The notes beneath the pieces are model-generated. The model saw nothing but the letters and a program-made list of their open reading frames with translations. It was not told the DNA's origin and searched no databases. Shown one piece after another: positions 55,078 to 64,000 of a stretch of DNA of 64,000 nucleotides. The translations under genes were made by a program, and so were the position numbers. Position 1 is the first letter of the stretch, and every line of letters begins with the position of its first letter. The stretch is from Marinomonas polaris DSM 16579 (GTDB lineage Bacteria; Pseudomonadota; Gammaproteobacteria; Pseudomonadales; Marinomonadaceae). Location of the stretch: positions 63,872-127,871 of the forward strand of contig NZ_FQVF01000003.1 of the NCBI RefSeq assembly GCF_900129155.1, given 5' to 3'.

Positions 55078-57397
55078 AAAAACTGATTTTTACACGCCAT
55101 ACAAGGGACCGGCTGGCGGCTGGGGAGCACTACAAAGCACCACAAAACATTGGCTAAAAAGTGAAAATGCTGTCCGTAACATTAACACCTTATTAAAAAC
55201 TAACCAGCCTCATGGTTTTGACTGCCCGGGCTGCGCTTGGGGTGAAAAACACGATCCAGCCAAGATTCGTTTCTGTGAAAATGGCGCTAAAGCGGTGAAC
55301 TGGGAAGCGACGTCTCGAAAAGTAGATGCCGCTTTCATGGCGGAACACAGTGTGACTTGGCTAAACACACAAAGTGACTACTTCCTTGAATACCAAGGTC
55401 GACTCACAGAGCCAATGCGTTACAACCGCGAAACAGATCACTACGAAGCGATTTCTTGGGAACAAGCTTATAAACAAATCGCTAACACACTAAAAGAACA
55501 AACCAATCCAGATAATGTGGCCTTTTATACCTCTGGGCGAGCAAGCAACGAAGCGGCTTTCCTATACCAACTTCTTGCTCGTGCTTATGGCACAAATAAC
55601 TTCCCAGACTGCTCAAACATGTGTCATGAAGCCAGCGGTTATGCACTGACCAGCAGCATTGGTATCGGCAAAGGCACGGTTGAAATTGACGATTTTGAAC
55701 GCGCAGATGCCGTTTTAGTTTTTGGCCAAAATCCGGGGACAAACCATCCTCGTATGCTAGAAACCTTAAAAGAAGTAGTGCAACGTGGCGCCCAACTACT
55801 CATCTTCAATACACTACGCGAACGGGGTTTAGAACGTTTCCAAAACCCTCAAAGTCCAGTGGAAATGCTCACCAACGGTTCTAAACCAACCAATACCGGC
55901 TACTTTTGCCCTAAAATCGGCGGAGATATGGCTGTGGTGCGCGGCATGGTCAAAGTGCTTATCGACCTAGAAGAAGCTGCTCAACAACAAGGCAAAGCCG
56001 TTTTTGATCACGATTTTATTAACCAACATACTCAAGGCTTAGATACCTACCTTGAGCAAGTTAAGCAAACGCCTTGGCAAGACATTATTGATCAATCAGG
56101 TCTAACAAAAGAAGAAATCACTCACGCTGCCAACGTCTATGCCGAAGCAAATAGTACTATTCTCACATGGGCAATGGGCATTACTCAGCACCATCATTCG
56201 GTGGCCATGATCCACGAAATGGTCAATCTACTCGCATTGAAAGGCAATATTGGCAGACCCGGCGCTGGCGCTTGTCCTGTTCGCGGTCACAGTAATGTAC
56301 AAGGCGACAGAACCATGGGCATTAATGAGCGCCCTTCTCAGGCTTTCCTTGATGCTTTGGAAAAACACTTCAACTTCACTCCGCCACAAGAACACGGTCT
56401 AGCCGTTGTGGATACAATTCGAGCCATGCGTGATGGCAAAGTTGGTGTCTTTATCGCTCTGGGTGGTAACTTCGCTGCATCGACACCAGATACAGAAGCA
56501 ACCAAGCACGCTCTAAAGCAATGTCAGCTCACAGTGCAAATCAGCACCAAACTAAACCGCTCTCACCTTATTACAGGCACTGAAGCGATTATATTGCCTT
56601 GCCTTGGTCGTACCGACATAGACCGTCAAGCGAAAGGCCAGCAAAAAGTCACGGTAGAAGATTCTTTCAGCATGATTCATGCTTCTGGTGGCGTATTAGA
56701 ACCATTAAGCAAAGAGCAAAAATCTGAACCAGCCATAGTGGCAGGAATCGCTGCCGCGACTCTAGGCAACTTTCCAATTGATTGGAACGAAGTGGTCAGT
56801 GACTACGATTTAATTCGTGAGCACATTGCAGCTGTCGTACCAGGCTTCAATGACTTCAACCAGCGCATTTTACAAGATGGTGGGTTCTACCTAGGTAATA
56901 GCGCACGAGAAAGAAACTGGAAAACACCTGCAGGAAAAGCCATTTGCCACACCCACGTGTTACCTGAATCTATTCTGCCAAAAAGAGCAAAGGATTTGCT
57001 CTCAGACAAAACCCTTATAATGCAAACTCTGCGTTCTCACGACCAATACAACACAACAATTTATGGCATGAATGACCGATACCGTGGCATTAAAGGTGAA
57101 CGTAAAGTAGTGTTTATCAACCCTGCTGATATACAACGTCTCGGCTTTAAAGAAGGCCAAAGCGTCACATTACGCTCAATATGGGATGATGGTGTAGAAC
57201 GAAAAGTTAGTGGTTTTAAGCTGGTGCCTTATAGTATTCCAGCGGGCAATATTGCAGCTTACTACCCAGAGACTAACCCATTAGTACCGCTAGACAGCCA
57301 TGGTGAATTCAGCAATACACCAACTTCAAAAAGTATCGCGATAGAACTAGAAGAATACGAAGAAGAAAACAATGGCATCGCGGTTGCCGCCGTTTAA
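55070..57397 (+). CDS. FdhF/YdeP family molybdopterin oxidoreductase
   Basis: I start at the ATG at 55070 (775 residues, MSKKTDFYTPYKGPAGG), overlapping fdhD by 8 bases. The protein is of the YdeP-type branch of molybdenum bis-MGD oxidoreductases, with FDCPGCAWGEKHDPAKIRFC near the N-terminus and TSGRASNEAAFLYQLLARAYG, SNMCHEASGYAL, and VLVFGQNPGTNHPRML. The real substrate of this branch is unsettled; in E. coli YdeP is linked to acid resistance. Coupling to fdhD supports a sulfurated Mo cofactor. A terminator follows. Confidence 0.92.
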   Translation: MSKKTDFYTPYKGPAGGWGALQSTTKHWLKSENAVRNINTLLKTNQPHGFDCPGCAWGEKHDPAKIRFCENGAKAVNWEATSRKVDAAFMAEHSVTWLNTQSDYFLEYQGRLTEPMRYNRETDHYEAISWEQAYKQIANTLKEQTNPDNVAFYTSGRASNEAAFLYQLLARAYGTNNFPDCSNMCHEASGYALTSSIGIGKGTVEIDDFERADAVLVFGQNPGTNHPRMLETLKEVVQRGAQLLIFNTLRERGLERFQNPQSPVEMLTNGSKPTNTGYFCPKIGGDMAVVRGMVKVLIDLEEAAQQQGKAVFDHDFINQHTQGLDTYLEQVKQTPWQDIIDQSGLTKEEITHAANVYAEANSTILTWAMGITQHHHSVAMIHEMVNLLALKGNIGRPGAGACPVRGHSNVQGDRTMGINERPSQAFLDALEKHFNFTPPQEHGLAVVDTIRAMRDGKVGVFIALGGNFAASTPDTEATKHALKQCQLTVQISTKLNRSHLITGTEAIILPCLGRTDIDRQAKGQQKVTVEDSFSMIHASGGVLEPLSKEQKSEPAIVAGIAAATLGNFPIDWNEVVSDYDLIREHIAAVVPGFNDFNQRILQDGGFYLGNSARERNWKTPAGKAICHTHVLPESILPKRAKDLLSDKTLIMQTLRSHDQYNTTIYGMNDRYRGIKGERKVVFINPADIQRLGFKEGQSVTLRSIWDDGVERKVSGFKLVPYSIPAGNIAAYYPETNPLVPLDSHGEFSNTPTSKSIAIELEEYEEENNGIAVAAV

Positions 57398-57435
57398 CCT
57401 TCTCTTTAAATAATACGCTCTTTAATGTGGTAATT

Positions 57436-57477
57436 AAAAAGGTGCAGATATCGATGAGATATCCGCCCTTTTTTTTG
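57436..57477 (+). terminator. Terminator after the YdeP-type gene
   Basis: The arms AAAAAGG.GC.GATATC and GATATC.GC.CCTTTTTTTT pair with two small bulges around a short loop and end in a run of T. It lies about 40 bases after the stop. Confidence 0.75.
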
Positions 57478-57510
57478 CTCTTACTATTTATCAAAACGAT
57501 CAAATACTTA

Positions 57511-58965
57511 TTAATGACGCCACATTACGGGGAAGAAAAGCACCAGCACAGTAAAGTATTCCAAACGCCCCAAGATCATCGCAAAACTCATCAACCAAGT
57601 ACCCGTGTCGCTTAGTGGTGAAAAGTTACTACCCAGCTCAGCAAAGCCCGGTCCCAGCACGTTCAAACAAGCAGCCGTGGCGCTCAAGGATGCCATAAAG
57701 CTCATGCCTGTCATCATCAGTAAAATCGTAAAGAACACGGTAACCATAGCGGCAAGACACATAAAGCCCATCACAGAATGACGAACATCTGCACTGATCG
57801 TTCGCCCCTGAAACTTCATTGCAAAGACACCATTTGGATGCACCAAACGCTTTAATTCCAAAGAAATAGATTTCAAAGAAATAATATTCCGAATCACTTT
57901 ATTACCGCCCGCTGTAGATCCTGCACAGCCGCCAATATAACCAACAAAAATCAATACTATTGAGGTCACTGCAGGCCAAGCACCAAAGTCGGTTGCGGCA
58001 AATCCGGTGCTGGTAATAAACGAAATAACATGAAAGAACGACTGCGTAATAGATACCCAAAGCCCGTCTTCTGAACCTGTCTGGAAAAGAAACAAAGCCA
58101 ATAATAACGCCACAAAAGTAATGATTTTAAGAAAGCCACGCGTCTCTTCGTCTTTCCAATACAGTCTAATGCTACGGGCAATATAAATACGATAATGCAA
58201 AGCAAAGTTGACCGCGCCTAGCACCATGAAAAGATTACAAATCCACAAGATTAACGGGCTTTTAAAATAGCCCATGCTGGCATCATGAGTTGAAAAACCG
58301 CCAGTGGATACCGTGGTAAAACTGTGGCCAATGGCATCAAACGCCGACATACCAGCAAAGTAGTAACTCAGTGCACACAAGCCGGTAATAGCCAAATACA
58401 CCATCCATAAATAATGGGTTGTACTAGATACACGAGGAGAAAGCTTATCGTCTTTAATCGGCCCCGGCGTTTCCGCTTTTAACAAACGCATGCCACCGAT
58501 GTTTAACATAGGAAGAATCGCCACCACAAAGATCACCACACCAAGACCGCCCATCCATTGCAAAAACTGGCGATACATCAAAAAGGTCGGCGGCATATCA
58601 TCCAAACCAGACAACACAGTAGCGCCCGTAGTCGTCAAAGCACTAATGGATTCAAACACGCCATCGGTAAAGGAAATATGCGTAACCGATATGATAGGGA
58701 TCGCACCCAATACACCAACAGCTAACCAAGTTAACGTGGCAAACAGCATGGCTTCACGAGTATTTACGGAGGGTAAAGGGTATTTTTTAAAGCCCAATAA
58801 AAGAACCAAAGATATGGTAAACGTAATCAAGGCTGGCGTCGCAAAAGCACGCCCAACATCATCTTTAAATAACATAAAGGACAATTCACCGAATACAAAC
58901 TGCACCACACTCATCCATAAACACGGCATAGTCAGCAAACGCATAATCAACAATGGGCGAATCAT
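57511..58965 (-). CDS. trkH: TrkH-type potassium uptake protein
   Basis: This 484-residue inner-membrane protein has the four pore-loop repeats of K+ transporters: TTTGATVLSG, FTTVSTGGFSTHDA, FITSTGFAATDF and CLNVLGPGF. It has the TrkH length and hydrophobic profile. TrkH works with the NAD-binding TrkA ring, which is not in the window. The gene is single and convergent with the YdeP-type gene. Confidence 0.93.
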   Translation of the reverse strand: MIRPLLIMRLLTMPCLWMSVVQFVFGELSFMLFKDDVGRAFATPALITFTISLVLLLGFKKYPLPSVNTREAMLFATLTWLAVGVLGAIPIISVTHISFTDGVFESISALTTTGATVLSGLDDMPPTFLMYRQFLQWMGGLGVVIFVVAILPMLNIGGMRLLKAETPGPIKDDKLSPRVSSTTHYLWMVYLAITGLCALSYYFAGMSAFDAIGHSFTTVSTGGFSTHDASMGYFKSPLILWICNLFMVLGAVNFALHYRIYIARSIRLYWKDEETRGFLKIITFVALLLALFLFQTGSEDGLWVSITQSFFHVISFITSTGFAATDFGAWPAVTSIVLIFVGYIGGCAGSTAGGNKVIRNIISLKSISLELKRLVHPNGVFAMKFQGRTISADVRHSVMGFMCLAAMVTVFFTILLMMTGMSFMASLSATAACLNVLGPGFAELGSNFSPLSDTGTWLMSFAMILGRLEYFTVLVLFFPVMWRH

Positions 58966-59230
58966 GAGTCGTCACGACTCCTATAAACAATCTGCACGGT
59001 ATAAAAACATCTTTTATAGAGGGAATATTTCAACAGAGCTATAGGACCGAGGCACGCTATTGATCCTGATGCACACTATAAGTCAATAAAGCTAAATTCA
59101 AAACTTTTCATTACCGCAAACAAACATTTTAAGAAAGCCTATTTCGCAAATAGTATGGACGAATTATGAAACCTGTGCTTTTATTAAATAAAATAACAAT
59201 GAATAAAAGCGCCAACAAAAGGAACGATCT
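58966..59230. other. Intergenic region upstream of trkH
   Basis: These 265 bases should hold the trkH promoter. No strong hairpin is seen. A 44-codon + frame (59166-59300) overlaps the candidate small ORF at 59231 in another frame and cannot be preferred from sequence alone. Confidence 0.4.
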
Positions 59231-59356
59231 ATGGAAAACATGCTACTCGTTGATTTTTTTCACCTTTCAGCTCTTGCCACCACAGTTTGCTGTTTTTTAG
59301 TTATCAGCGGCAAACGCGTCATTGAACTTTGCTCGCAAACCAATTCAAGCAAATAA
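59231..59356 (+). CDS. Possible 41-residue single-pass membrane peptide
   Basis: This short frame reads MENMLLVDFFHLSALATT and then a hydrophobic VCCFLVISG, with a short polar C-terminus. It has a good ribosome binding site, AAAGGAACG, 6 bases before the ATG. It ends next to the etf operon terminator. A single membrane helix is predicted by eye. I know no homologue, and it could be chance. Confidence 0.35.
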   Translation: MENMLLVDFFHLSALATTVCCFLVISGKRVIELCSQTNSSK

Positions 59357-59379
59357 AAAAACCGAGCCTAAGCTCGGTT
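59353..59379 (-). terminator. Terminator of the etf operon
   Basis: An 8-bp stem, AACCGAGC (59360-59367) with GCTCGGTT (59372-59379), has a 4-base loop. Read on the minus strand it is followed by a run of T (TTTTTATTT), an intrinsic terminator about 75 bases after the etfA stop. Confidence 0.85.
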
Positions 59380-59452
59380 AAAGTCACCAAATTCACAACA
59401 GACTGCCTAACTTAATGCTAGGCGGTCATATTATCTATACTCTAATACAATT

Positions 59453-60385
59453 CTAAAGTTTGCTTGTCATTTCAGGAAGCACATCAAAAAGGTCGCCGAC
59501 CAAACCATAATCTGCAACTTGGAAAATAGGCGCGTCTTCGTCTTTGTTTACCGCCACAATCACTTTTGAATCCTTCATGCCAGCCAAATGCTGAATGGCG
59601 CCAGAAATACCAAACGCCATATACAAATCTGGCGCAACAATTTTACCCGTCTGCCCGACCTGAAGATCATTCGATACAAAACCCGCATCAACTGCTGCAC
59701 GAGAAGCACCAACCGCTGCGCCTAGTTTATCAGCTAAGGCTTCAACCAGCGCAAAGTTATCGCCACTACCAACACCACGACCACCAGATACAATACGGCT
59801 AGCACTAGCAAGATCAGGTCGCGCCGACTCGGTAATGTCATCTGATTGCCAACTAGACAAATTACTATCAGCAATAAAATCTACCACTTCAACAACACAG
59901 GCTTGATCATTCTGTTGAGTACTTTTATCAAATGAAGATGCTCGCACTGTAATGACTTTTTTGTCGTCTAACAGGGTTACCGTCGCAATGGCATTACCGG
60001 CATAAATTGGACGTTTAAACTGATCTGCGCTCAATACAGCGGAAATATCAGACACTTGACCAACATCTAATAAAGCGGCCACTCTTGGCATAAAGTCTTT
60101 CGATTCAGAATTAGACGGCGCGACAATATGCGAATAACTCGCAGATAAATGCACGACTAAATCGCCCATTGGCTCAGCCAATGCGTATTCATAGGTATCA
60201 GCATTTGCGCAAAGGACCTTAGTGACGCCAGACAAACGAGCTGCTGCATCCGCGACCGATTCAATGTTTTTACCTGCCACCAGCACATGAATCTCATTAC
60301 CAATGACTTGAGCTGCCGTCAACGCAGATAAAGTAGAAGACGAAAGTACGCTTGAATTATGTTCTGCAATTAATAAAGTCGTCAT
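59453..60385 (-). CDS. etfA: Electron transfer flavoprotein alpha subunit
   Basis: EtfA binds FAD and, with EtfB, takes electrons from acyl-CoA and other dehydrogenases to the ubiquinone pool through ETF-QO. The 310-residue protein shows [23 protein letters not shown] and the C-terminal FAD-binding core [24 protein letters not shown] and [27 protein letters not shown]. Its start overlaps the etfB stop (TAATG). Confidence 0.97.
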   Translation of the reverse strand: MTTLLIAEHNSSVLSSSTLSALTAAQVIGNEIHVLVAGKNIESVADAAARLSGVTKVLCANADTYEYALAEPMGDLVVHLSASYSHIVAPSNSESKDFMPRVAALLDVGQVSDISAVLSADQFKRPIYAGNAIATVTLLDDKKVITVRASSFDKSTQQNDQACVVEVVDFIADSNLSSWQSDDITESARPDLASASRIVSGGRGVGSGDNFALVEALADKLGAAVGASRAAVDAGFVSNDLQVGQTGKIVAPDLYMAFGISGAIQHLAGMKDSKVIVAVNKDEDAPIFQVADYGLVGDLFDVLPEMTSKL

Positions 60386-61134
60386 TAGATCACCTTCGCT
60401 TCGTCTTTTAATTTACTGATCAATTCATCCACCGACGCCACTTTAATACCGGCACTACGAGTTGCAGGCGCTTCAACCTTATCTATTCGGCAATGCGCCT
60501 TTGATGTCACACCTAAATCTGCCAAAGATAGAGTCTCTAGTGGTTTACGCTTGGCTTTCATAATATCAGGCAATTTAGCGTAACGCGGTTCATTAAGGCG
60601 TAAATCTGTCGTAACTATCGCAGGCAGTGTCAGTGCAATAGTACGTAAGCCGCCATCAATTTCACGAGTAACGAGTGCTTTATCACCGTCAATAACCAGC
60701 TTAGAAGCAAAGGTTCCCTGTGGACGTTTTGTCAAAGCCGCCAACATTTGTCCCATTTGATTATTGTCTGAATCAATCGATTGCTTGCCAAGAATAACTA
60801 ATCCAGGTTGCTCTTTTTCAACCACGGCAGCAAAGGCTTTGGCGACATTTAAAGGCTCAACGTCGCTTTCAGCTTCAACCAAGATGGCACGATCGGCACC
60901 TAACGCCATGGCGTTGCGAAGTTGCTCTTGGCTTTGTGTTGTTCCAACACTCATCACGATGACTTCTGACGCAACACCTGCTTCTTTAAGGCGAACCGCT
61001 TCTTCAACAGCGATTTCACAAAATGGGTTCATCGCCATTTTGACATTGGTTAAATCCACATTGCTTTGATCTGCTTTAACACGAACCTTGACGTTGTAAT
61101 CAATGACTCGTTTAACACCCACTAAAATTTTCAT
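60385..61134 (-). CDS. etfB: Electron transfer flavoprotein beta subunit
   Basis: EtfB pairs with EtfA and binds AMP. The 249-residue protein has [37 protein letters not shown], and the ETF-beta signature region [31 protein letters not shown]. It follows the thioesterase gene by 20 bases, as part of an acyl-CoA operon. Confidence 0.97.
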   Translation of the reverse strand: MKILVGVKRVIDYNVKVRVKADQSNVDLTNVKMAMNPFCEIAVEEAVRLKEAGVASEVIVMSVGTTQSQEQLRNAMALGADRAILVEAESDVEPLNVAKAFAAVVEKEQPGLVILGKQSIDSDNNQMGQMLAALTKRPQGTFASKLVIDGDKALVTREIDGGLRTIALTLPAIVTTDLRLNEPRYAKLPDIMKAKRKPLETLSLADLGVTSKAHCRIDKVEAPATRSAGIKVASVDELISKLKDEAKVI

Positions 61135-61154
61135 TCTTTCACTGACCTTTCTGT

Positions 61155-61571
61155 TTAACCATGACTCAACATTTTGGCTCTGATGTCATCTGGGATTGGT
61201 TTGGCTTTAAGAACACCTTCTGCATTATGACAAGCCCAGACACGTTTTTCCGTGCATTCGACCGCTAAGTTACCATCATTAAAAAGCTGATGACGAATCC
61301 CAAAGCTAGCACGACCGACTTCAGTAATTTCGCTTTTGATAACCACCTTATCACCGAACTTAGAAGGCTTAAAAAACTGCGAGCGAGTATCGACCATTGG
61401 AAAGCCAACATCCTTTAACTCGTCTCGAATATGTCGAAGCGTATAACCCATCGCTTCAAACAAGGCGCCAGTTGATGCATCAAAGAATGCAAAATAACGC
61501 GGATAAAAAACAATATCGGCAGGGTCACAGTCGCCCCACTCGATTTGTAATTGACGCTCATTTTTAAACAT
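61155..61571 (-). CDS. 4-hydroxybenzoyl-CoA thioesterase-like protein
   Basis: This 138-residue hot-dog-fold thioesterase has the 4HBT signature [21 protein letters not shown], with D16 the likely catalytic aspartate. Family members cut CoA esters of aromatic acids or act as housekeeping acyl-CoA thioesterases. Its neighbours, a feruloyl-CoA ligase and ETF genes, support an aromatic acyl-CoA substrate. It lies 30 bases after the ligase gene. Confidence 0.88.
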   Translation of the reverse strand: MFKNERQLQIEWGDCDPADIVFYPRYFAFFDASTGALFEAMGYTLRHIRDELKDVGFPMVDTRSQFFKPSKFGDKVVIKSEITEVGRASFGIRHQLFNDGNLAVECTEKRVWACHNAEGVLKAKPIPDDIRAKMLSHG

Positions 61572-61601
61572 GATGCTGCCTCTTTAAAATTATGGTTCTT
61601 C

Positions 61602-63455
61602 TTAAAGACTGATAACTAAGTCCGATAAGGGTTCTTGGTACAAAAGCTCAATTTGATCTTCTCGATGAGCTTGTACCGCACGCTGATTCAACGAACCTTT
61701 ATCAGTAACTTCATGGGCATCAATACTGGGTGGAATCGCCTGCAACAGGATGCGTTGTACGACTGTTGAACTGCCCGTACTGTTATTCGAAAACTCAACC
61801 AACTTTTGTTTGAAAGCTTCACGAACTGCAAAATGTGCAATGATTTCTTCATTTGTCTCCATCAAATCATGAGGAAGAATCGCCTGACAATGAGCCCAAT
61901 CGGGGAAAATCAACGCACTGATATAACCACGGTTTGTGCCACATAAGACAACATCCTGTACAAATGGCGCAAACGCGCTGATGAACTTGGCACGCAATGT
62001 CCCAGCACTTACCCAAGTACCGCTATCTAGTTTAAAATCTTCCGACACCCGGCCATCAAAACGGAAGCCGCGCTGTGGTTCGTTTTCATCAAGATAAGCG
62101 AAAGCATCGCCTAGACAGTAATAACCATCTTCATCAAACGCCTTTGCGGTCAACTCAGGTTGACGCCAATAACCTGGCATCACGGTTTCCGCTTTGACAC
62201 GTGCTTCTAATTTGCCCTCGTTTGGAACAAGCTTGATAGACACACCCGGTGCTGGTACACCGATAACGCCTGAAGCGGATTCCTCAACCGAAGCAAATGT
62301 CGCTGACGGTGCCGTTTCGGTACATCCTAAACCAGTTACCATGGGGATTTTCTTGCCAGTATACTTAATCGCCAAGGCATCCAAATCGTCCCAAATATGC
62401 TGAGCCAAGCCTGCTGCGGCAAAAAATGTAAACTGCAAGCGTGAAAAAAACTTCTCAGCCAAATCATTATCGGCTTTTAAATTTTTCACTAATAACTCAA
62501 AGCCCTTTGGCACATTGAAATAAACAGTTGGAGAAACCTCAGCCAAGTTCTTTAAGGTCTTAGCAAACAATTTTTCGGTTGGTTTGCCATCATCAAGATA
62601 CAAACTACCGCCATTGTACAAAGCAATACCGATATTATGATTGCCGCCAAAGGTATGATTCCAAGGAAGCCAATCCACCATAATAGGCGGCTGATCTTTA
62701 AAGAACTGCATAACCTGATGAATCATCACTTGGTTGGCGCAAATCATTCGCTGAGTATTGATAACGCCTTTTGGCATACCCGTTGTGCCAGAAGTGAAAA
62801 GCACTTTAGCAATGGTATCGCCATTCACTTGAGCGTTCTTTTCATTTATCGAGTCAGATTCAGGAAAATCCCAAAATGACTGAAATGAGAGCGTTGGATT
62901 TTTAATTTTCTGCGGAGTAATGTCGCCTTTAATAACAGCAACTGGCGTGTCCAGATCTTTGCAAACCGCTTGAATAGCATTTTCATAAGGTGCAAGTTCA
63001 TCCACCACAATTAAACCAGGCGTCAATATATCGAAGATATGCTGTAACTTGCTATAGTCTGTAGCAACCAAAGAGTACGCTGGAGACACAGGGGCATGGG
63101 CAATTCCCACATACATACCAGCCAGCGCCAACATCAAATGTTCTAGACTGTTGCCACATAGAAAAACGATAGGACGCTCAACAGAAACTGGCTGAGTAAT
63201 TAACCAAGATGCAATTTTACGCACTCGGGTTACTGCTTGTGCGTAGGTCACTTTTTGCCATTCACCTTGATCATCACGTTCTGCAACAAACATTTGATCA
63301 GGTGTTTTTGCCGCCCAATATTCAAGCTGATCTGTCCAACAACGTGCATACTCATCCAGCGCTTTTTGGCTATTGATGATTTGCACTCCGCCTTCGCGAT
63401 TTTCAATGTGGATAGGATGCGCTACGACCTTAATTGGATGAAATTCACCGTTCAT
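61602..63455 (-). CDS. fcs: Feruloyl-CoA synthetase-like acid:CoA ligase
   Basis: This 617-residue AMP-forming ligase has the AMP-binding loop TSGTTGMPKG (221-230), DWLPWNHTFGGNHN, TGLGCTETAPS and FDGRVSEDFKLDSG. The DWLPWNHTFGGNHN segment is characteristic of feruloyl-CoA synthases of Pseudomonas-type pathways, which activate ferulate, p-coumarate and related acids. The true substrate may be another aryl acid. Its upstream neighbour is an acyl-CoA dehydrogenase cut by the window end. Confidence 0.85.
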   Translation of the reverse strand: MNGEFHPIKVVAHPIHIENREGGVQIINSQKALDEYARCWTDQLEYWAAKTPDQMFVAERDDQGEWQKVTYAQAVTRVRKIASWLITQPVSVERPIVFLCGNSLEHLMLALAGMYVGIAHAPVSPAYSLVATDYSKLQHIFDILTPGLIVVDELAPYENAIQAVCKDLDTPVAVIKGDITPQKIKNPTLSFQSFWDFPESDSINEKNAQVNGDTIAKVLFTSGTTGMPKGVINTQRMICANQVMIHQVMQFFKDQPPIMVDWLPWNHTFGGNHNIGIALYNGGSLYLDDGKPTEKLFAKTLKNLAEVSPTVYFNVPKGFELLVKNLKADNDLAEKFFSRLQFTFFAAAGLAQHIWDDLDALAIKYTGKKIPMVTGLGCTETAPSATFASVEESASGVIGVPAPGVSIKLVPNEGKLEARVKAETVMPGYWRQPELTAKAFDEDGYYCLGDAFAYLDENEPQRGFRFDGRVSEDFKLDSGTWVSAGTLRAKFISAFAPFVQDVVLCGTNRGYISALIFPDWAHCQAILPHDLMETNEEIIAHFAVREAFKQKLVEFSNNSTGSSTVVQRILLQAIPPSIDAHEVTDKGSLNQRAVQAHREDQIELLYQEPLSDLVISL

Positions 63456-63588
63456 TTTTTGCTCCCACTCTCATCTTTTGCCCTTAAAAGGCACTTTGAT
63501 TATTTTTATGGCTAGAGTTTTAGGGAGTGGTTTATAAACCACTGCCGAATTGTTATTGTTTTCTCGACTTCAGACCTAAACAGTCTGT

Positions 63589-64000
63589 TTAAAATTCGTA
63601 CTCGCTGACACCCGCACCAGCGTTTTCAACGACCTTCAAAGCAGCCATCGCAGAAGGCAAACGATAAGCACCATAGAATGCTGCCAATGCTCTAAGATTC
63701 TGCATATAGGACTCGTCAGTGTTCTCTTGTACTTGCTGATAAGCCAACACATTTAATAACTGCCAAGTGCAACATAAGATGCCCATCGCTTCTAAAAAAG
63801 GCACCGACACAGCATGTAAAGACGTTGCATCGCTGCTACTGGTATTCCCCTGAGAGTTAAGCAAGTGAGAATCCAACAAAGACGTCACTTTAGTAACCAC
63901 TTGCTGGGTTTCTTTTGCCATGGCAGCGAACACTTGGTCAGATTCAAATGAGCTCGCCAACTGAGTAATATCTGCAAGTAACTCAGTCAAGGCTTTGCCC
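63589..64000 (-). CDS. Acyl-CoA dehydrogenase, C-terminal part (cut by window end)
   Basis: The open frame runs off the window, so only the last ~137 residues are seen. The first complete start codon in the window is internal and not the true start. The sequence, with an alpha-helical body and ESYMQNLRALAAFYGAYRLP near its end, fits the extra C-terminal domain of AidB/FadE5-type acyl-CoA dehydrogenases. It lies 133 bases before the feruloyl-CoA ligase gene. With ETF encoded downstream, oxidation of an aryl-propionyl-CoA is a reasonable guess. Confidence 0.7.
   Translation of the reverse strand, partial: GKALTELLADITQLASSFESDQVFAAMAKETQQVVTKVTSLLDSHLLNSQGNTSSSDATSLHAVSVPFLEAMGILCCTWQLLNVLAYQQVQENTDESYMQNLRALAAFYGAYRLPSAMAALKVVENAGAGVSEYEF

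Overview
The window looks like a chromosomal segment of a marine gammaproteobacterium of the Oceanospirillales, most like Marinomonas. This is inferred from protein style, moderate GC and gene order, and no database search was run. The dusB-fis-purH-purD-(RetS-like) order resembles the purine/fis locus of Pseudomonas. Almost everything here is core chromosome. There is no phage, IS element, CRISPR array, rRNA or tRNA that I can support.

Layout. 1-5.6 kb: NAD synthetase, a small zinc-ribbon membrane protein, a minus-strand cassette of four type IV pilin-like minor pseudopilins (one with a 15-bp tandem repeat at its 3' end) and an alpha/beta hydrolase. 5.7-10.5 kb: pabB, a NudL-like Nudix hydrolase, APS reductase (cysH), a LysR-type protein reduced to its HTH, and a dGTPase homologue. 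10.5-12.6 kb: an accessory stretch with three near-full-length copies of a structured ~340-bp dispersed repeat around a small hydrolase; a fourth, truncated copy lies at the left window edge. 12.6-18 kb: MATE exporter with divergent LysR regulator, two GNAT acetyltransferases, a DUF2333 protein and a lipoprotein.

18-33.3 kb: dsbD, accBC, prmA, a DUF3426 protein, dusB-fis, purH, purD, a degenerate RetS-like 7TM signalling protein, hinT, coq7 and pdxH. 33.3-40.3 kb: an AlkB-like dioxygenase, a membrane acyltransferase-like protein, nrdA-nrdB-ferredoxin behind a pair of NrdR boxes, a CDP-alcohol phosphotransferase and another hydrolase. 40.3-48.7 kb: pheA tightly joined to a TonB-dependent receptor and a periplasmic binding protein, yidD, a CrbR-like response regulator next to acs, a methyltransferase and a HAD phosphatase. 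48.9-59 kb: a TAXI TRAP transporter, an M23 peptidase, fdhD with a YdeP-type molybdoenzyme, and a TrkH potassium transporter. 59.4-64 kb: a minus-strand operon for aromatic acyl-CoA metabolism (acyl-CoA dehydrogenase cut by the window end, feruloyl-CoA synthetase-like ligase, thioesterase, etfB, etfA).

The least explained signal is the dispersed repeat. Its copies keep hairpins at equivalent places, and two stems show paired base changes between copies (TG/CA, GT/AC, GC/GC in one; T-A, T-G, C-G in the other). That points to selection on DNA or RNA structure. Other items worth a second look are the pseudokinase-like RetS relative, the pheA-receptor operon, the HTH-only LysR protein beside cysH, and recurrent 15-bp in-frame tandem repeats in secreted or membrane proteins.
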